From Astrocystis sublimbata (taxonomy: Eukaryota; Ascomycota; Sordariomycetes; Xylariales; Xylariaceae), in contig JAJNNY010000094.1 in the NCBI GenBank assembly GCA_022453515.1, positions 31,973 through 95,972 of the forward strand: DNA of 64,000 nt, in the 5' to 3' direction. The notes beneath the pieces were generated by a model, which saw nothing but the letters and a program-made list of their open reading frames with translations, ran no database searches and was not told the origin of the DNA. Made by a program: the position numbers and the translations under genes. How positions within the stretch are numbered: the stretch's first letter is position 1; each line of letters begins with the position of its first letter. Shown piece by piece: positions 60,112-64,000 of the stretch.

Positions 60112-60906
60112 TGAGGTGCCATGTCGTATCTCTTTGTCTGGCCGCTGGTCCAGCCTCTCTTCAGTACTGTGGCATACCCGATATTAAGGGATGCAAACTC
60201 GCACATTACTCATTCCCTCTCAAATCCCCTCAGCACCAATGATTATAAGCGTTTATGGGCAAGGCGTATGGCGTTCGCCAGGGTATTTTATTTCATTCAA
60301 CGATGTCGGCGACGAGGCTGGAGACCACCTCCTTCTATCCTCCACGACCAGGGAGCAAAGAGAGACCAGTCTTCACATACTATACAACTCGTTGTCCTCC
60401 GTGGTCGGAAATGGAGCGGCACCTACAGGCTACCGATACCAAGATTGGGAAAAGCACTACACATTGCGCATCACTTCAAACATCACAGCACGAAAATAAG
60501 CGCATCACTGTGCTCTCTCGAATCAAACTTAAATTTATCTCGTCATACATGTCTTAAGAAATTTCAACCTTTTTCCGTCCTTGACGCAATGTACCTAGAC
60601 CAACCAGAGAAAAGGAGGGGGAAAACGCCTTGCGCTATGCAGGAATCAAATTGGGGAGCAGAAACAGAAAAGGCAGCAGCAGCCAAACCAGGCTGGCTGA
60701 TGGAAGCGAGCGACTAACTGAGAAGGCTGGACGGAGTGTTAGACAAAGATATGTTCTAGTGCAGAGGTTGCATAAACAACAAATAATACCCAATAAACTC
60801 TTTCTACCCCCTTACGGAGGAATGCTGCTTGTTCGTTGTGATGTGACGAGAGTGACTTGATGGTCAAATCGCAACCTTGAAGTCTTTACTCAAAATGGAC
60901 CGGTTT
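60112..60906. other. Intergenic between convergent TAF9 and PAH1
   Basis: Long open frames here (for example 60121-60717) have no domain signal and overlap both 3' regions. No gene is called. Confidence 0.5.
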
Positions 60907-63257
60907 TCATCGTGTTTTCTGGACGTTCAAATCCTTCATCCCCGTCATGATCTCCGCATTAACATCTGGGACAACAACCTTCTTCTTCGGCTCCGGCGGC
61001 GCCGGTGATTCGAGGTCCAGCGTATCGTTCTCGTCCTCGCTGTATTCCTCGTCTTCCTCGTCATCGTACTCATCGTCCTCGACAGCCTCTTCATCATCGG
61101 CGTCCTCAGGTCCATCATAGATAGTCGAGTTAACCAGATCGCCCTCGTCGTCATAGTCGCCATCGCCGCGGGAGAGGAAACTGTCTCCCATCTCCCCCAC
61201 GTCCTCATCTTCCTCTTCCTCTTCTTCGCCGTAGCTGTCCGTATCCGACCCGCTGGCTGAGAATTCGTCCAACTCCAGCGGCATATCCCGCCAAAATGTG
61301 AAATCCGTGTATTCGACCCCGCCGCCCTTGACGAGCGTGCCGACGGGCGGGAAATAGTGGTCCACAACCTCTCCCATGTTGACGTAGCTGAGCTTCAACT
61401 TGTTAAGACTCAGCAGGTCTAGTGAGACTTCTGCATTTGAGTTGATGGTGAAGATCCTGTTCCGTGGGACATCGACGGTCCGGTAGGAAATTTGATCAGT
61501 CAGACGGTTTCCGAACCCAGCGTAAAAGCATGTGTTCTCGGGGCCGTACAAGCTTCGAATGTCTCGGAGCGTAGCCATCTTGAACACATGGGGTTTTCTC
61601 AAGTAGATCTCTCGTCTCAATGCAGCCATCGTCCGATCCGGCGAGAGGATGGTCGGACCTTTGGGCAGGCGGTAGCTGTTTTGTACAATGCCATTCAGAT
61701 AGGCTCTGGTTGTGTCGGACTGACCAACAGATCGACTTGTCAGGTACATGATGTTGTACCCATTGGCCGCGATATCGCTGTATAGCTTCGCCACGCCTGT
61801 ATGTGTCCAGTCGCGCCCGATCATGTTCAGGACGTGGCCGAGCGCATCTGATTTGGTAATCGTGCCGTCAATGTCTGAAATCACGACAGGAATATCATGC
61901 CGCCACAGGAACATGTTGGCATTGCAGGTGGCCCGATTCACGGTGAAGCTCATGGAATTCTCGCCCGGCTTCAGACCAAGAGCCTTGAGCTGATCACTAG
62001 TCAGACGAAGGGTCTTGGCGTAGTTTCTATGGCTGTGGTTGCCGGCTATCGACATCGAACCCGGCGTCGTGGGCGGGGAGTGAGCCGAGCCCTGGCCGAC
62101 GTCGGATTCGCTGCGCCGGTGGAGATGGATACGGGAAGATGCTGTAGAATCGTCACTTGCGTATCCGGGATCCGAAACAGCATCGATGGCTAATGTGGGT
62201 GCCGGCCGAAGTGATGCGACAGTCTTCTGCATGGCTGCCTCCTTTGCCTCTTCACTGCTGTAAATCCAGAGGTTGCCCTCCTCATCCATGCCAAACAATG
62301 CGCCGATGTCATAGTCGCCTTGTAGCTCTTCAGACAGGATTTTGCGGGCGAGGATTTCGGCCTTGATGGCATCTTCCTCGCTGCCCTTGTATGAAGCCAT
62401 GTCCAGCATTAGATCGCCCGAATCCGTCACACGAGTTGGGATATTCGCGGCCCACAACTCTTGGGAAAGGGTCATGGCACGTTGTATAGCTTCGATCGGG
62501 GCAAGAGGCGGCGGGCTTCGCGACCTCTGAGACGGGGTTGGACTCTCGGCATCATATTCGTCGCCCGACTCACCTTGATCATGGTCGGGTGTGCCTCGTG
62601 CTTGCGTCGAGGGGAGAACCGAGTCAGTCGAGGCGCTGTGTCGAGGAGTCACGCCAAGCATGCCTCTGGAACTTGGGCGGCCGGACTCCAACTCAGGAGA
62701 AGAAGCAGCGGGTGCTGAGACACCTAGGGCATATATGTCAGCAATCCATCTACAAACTCCTCGCGCTGAACCAGTAACAACGAACCTGGGCGTAGCTGGG
62801 GGGCGGCCAGGGGACTGATACCTGGCCGTGTTCCGGACGATCTCCTGCGTGTGGTGCTGTCGCTGTCGAGATTCAGGAGGTCTGGCTCCTGAAGGTTACT
62901 TTGCACAGCAGAAGGCTCGGCGGGGAGCAGGGTGGGACTGGTCTCGGGCGATACGAGGGGCGAGGTCTGCAAGCTCTGGGGAATCTTGTCGGAGGTCTCG
63001 AAGACGAAGAAGGCCTCTCCGCCCTCGCCCAGCTTCATGGCATATTCTTGCTTGGTGCCATTGACCCTGAACTCGACCTTCTTCTCATAGGGGCGCAGGA
63101 GCGAGAACTTGCCGAAGCGGACATGGAAGGGAGAGCAGAACAAGTCACCATTCTCCTGCTCGACTACTATGACATCGATGGCACCGCTGAGGGTGGCGGG
63201 GTTGATGGAGTTCCAGGCTGTGGACACTGAGTCGCTTATGTTCCTGACGTACTGCAT
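60907..63257 (-). CDS. PAH1: Phosphatidate phosphatase, lipin family (Pah1/Smp2/Ned1)
   Basis: Mg2+-dependent phosphatase that converts phosphatidic acid to diacylglycerol, controlling triacylglycerol and phospholipid synthesis and nuclear membrane growth. It is cytosolic and recruited to ER/nuclear membranes when dephosphorylated. Exons are 63257-62786 and 62723-60907 with a 62-bp intron, giving 762 residues. The N-LIP domain is at the start (MQYVRNISDSVSTAWNSINP, then GAIDVIVVEQ, FHVRFGKFSLL). The middle is Ser/Pro-rich, consistent with regulatory phosphorylation. The C-LIP catalytic domain has DIDGT near residue 440 (DxDxT nucleophile motif), then SDALGHVLNMIGRDWTH, YLTSRSVGQ and CFYAGFGNRLTD. 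A very acidic tail of Glu/Asp runs follows (about 640-720). Both conserved lobes are intact. Confidence 0.96.
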
Positions 63258-63311
63258 CGTTTAGGGACAGGCCAGCGACCGAAGTCGTCGGGTCCGAGGG
63301 TTGCGACGATT

Positions 63312-63339
63312 GGAGGATGGAGGATGGAGGATGGAGGAT
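63312..63339. repeat. Tandem repeat (GGAGGAT)4
   Basis: Four 7-bp copies, just upstream of the PAH1 start codon and so probably within its leader. Confidence 0.85.
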
Positions 63340-63456
63340 GGGCTCGCTGCGTGCAATAATGGCGGTGACGGTCGCCAAGTGCGTTGGTAGGTAGCGTAGG
63401 TATGAATTGTATGGTATCACGGCCAGGTACGATAGGTAGAGACTGTATATGTAGAG

Positions 63457-63487
63457 GTAGATCAGGTAGATCAGGTAGATCAGGTAG
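63457..63487. repeat. Tandem repeat (GTAGATCAG)3
   Basis: Three perfect 9-bp copies followed by GTAGG, upstream of PAH1. Confidence 0.85.
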
Positions 63488-64000
63488 GGACTGTTGGGCC
63501 GAGGCAAGACTGGGGTCGTGGGCAGTGAAAATTCGCGAACGGGCACAGCAGCATCGTTGTCATCTGTCGTTGAAGTCTAAGCTCGAGCTGAGGAAGTGAA
63601 GTTGCGGGAGCTTCGTAGCTTCGCGGGTTCGTAGTTGGCAGGAATAAGAATAGCACAACCTTATGCTAAGCTCTGGCGAAGACAGACAGAGCTCGCTCGC
63701 TCCCGGTGTTAAAGCGGGCAGCCGCGGCGCCTGACCTGCCCAAAGAAGAAGGCTTGTCAGCAGTCGATTCCATGTAAGCGCCATCAGCAGCCCCAAACGG
63801 CCTTATTTGGCAGGGGAATCCCATCGGCTGGCACGTGTGACGTAGAGAAGCTGGGGTTCGCTGCAGCGGCGCTAGTCCAGAGGGAGTAATATAGAGGCTA
63901 CCTAGGTACCTAGCCCGGACCTACCTAGGCCGTAAGGGTCCAGACATGTGCCACATGAGCTCAACACCAGTCCCGGCTTAGCCCACCAGTCCCGACAGTG

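Larger units (their letters stand above)
63258..64000. other. PAH1 promoter region with short tandem repeats
   Basis: No gene is recognised. The stretch holds (GGAGGAT)4, (GTAGATCAG)3, several GGTAGGTA motifs and a TACCTAGGTACCTAG...ACCTACCTAGG cluster (63899-63929). Confidence 0.5.

Noticed and set aside
60121..60717. 198-codon open frame downstream of TAF9
   Set aside because: No domain or compositional coding signal. It overlaps the 3' region of TAF9 and continues its shifted frame by chance.

Overview
The window is nuclear DNA of a filamentous ascomycete (Pezizomycotina, most likely a Sordariomycete or a near relative). Genes are interrupted by many short introns (about 50-105 bp) with GT-AG or occasionally GC-AG ends. 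The families are typically fungal: a fused trifunctional HIS4-type histidine gene, a HET-domain protein, a NACHT/C2H2 NLR-like protein, a fungal 7-TM rhodopsin-like protein, and a PA-TM-RING ligase. TACCTAGGTA-like motifs recur between genes. All exon coordinates were derived by hand from reading frame, splice signals and family motifs. No alignment was run.

Layout, left half. A possible gene start runs off the left edge (1-42, minus). Then come threonine dehydratase ILV1 (1359-3171, +), a PLAC8-family gene with an in-frame stop (4144-4926, +), a small single-pass membrane protein (5614-6108, -), the MRN-complex subunit NBS1 (7705-10504, +) and a membrane-anchored cytochrome-b5-fold protein (11001-12158, -). 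An eleven-exon SNF2/RING helicase (13396-16669, -) stands head to head with a NACHT/zinc-finger NLR-like gene (17062-21488, +) that carries a frameshift and a premature stop. They are followed by an uncharacterised Ser/Pro/Thr-rich coiled-coil protein (22700-25609, +) and a DnaJ co-chaperone (27676-29301, -).

Layout, right half. A HET-domain gene (31067-33661, +) is followed by about 7 kb in which I find no gene. Then come a PA-TM-RING E3 ligase (40729-42326, +, first exon unresolved), an alpha/beta hydrolase (45419-46351, +), an intron-containing tRNA-Ala(CGC) (46484-46579, -), a GH47 class I alpha-mannosidase (47376-49162, +), another gene-free stretch of about 4.6 kb, a 7-TM rhodopsin-like receptor (53755-55194, +), HIS4 (55700-58405, -), TAF9 (59231-60111, +, frame broken) and the phosphatidate phosphatase PAH1/lipin (60907-63257, -).

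Most genes are unrelated housekeeping neighbours, and I see no biosynthetic cluster. ILV1 and HIS4 are both amino-acid biosynthetic genes and share a CCGACTCA element upstream. The NLR-like and HET genes belong to families linked to fungal non-self recognition. The most notable sequence features are broken or stop-interrupted frames in otherwise well-conserved genes (PLAC8, NLR, DnaJ tail, TAF9), two GC-AG introns, and the divergent SNF2/NLR pair. I do not see convincing evidence for a wholly new system.
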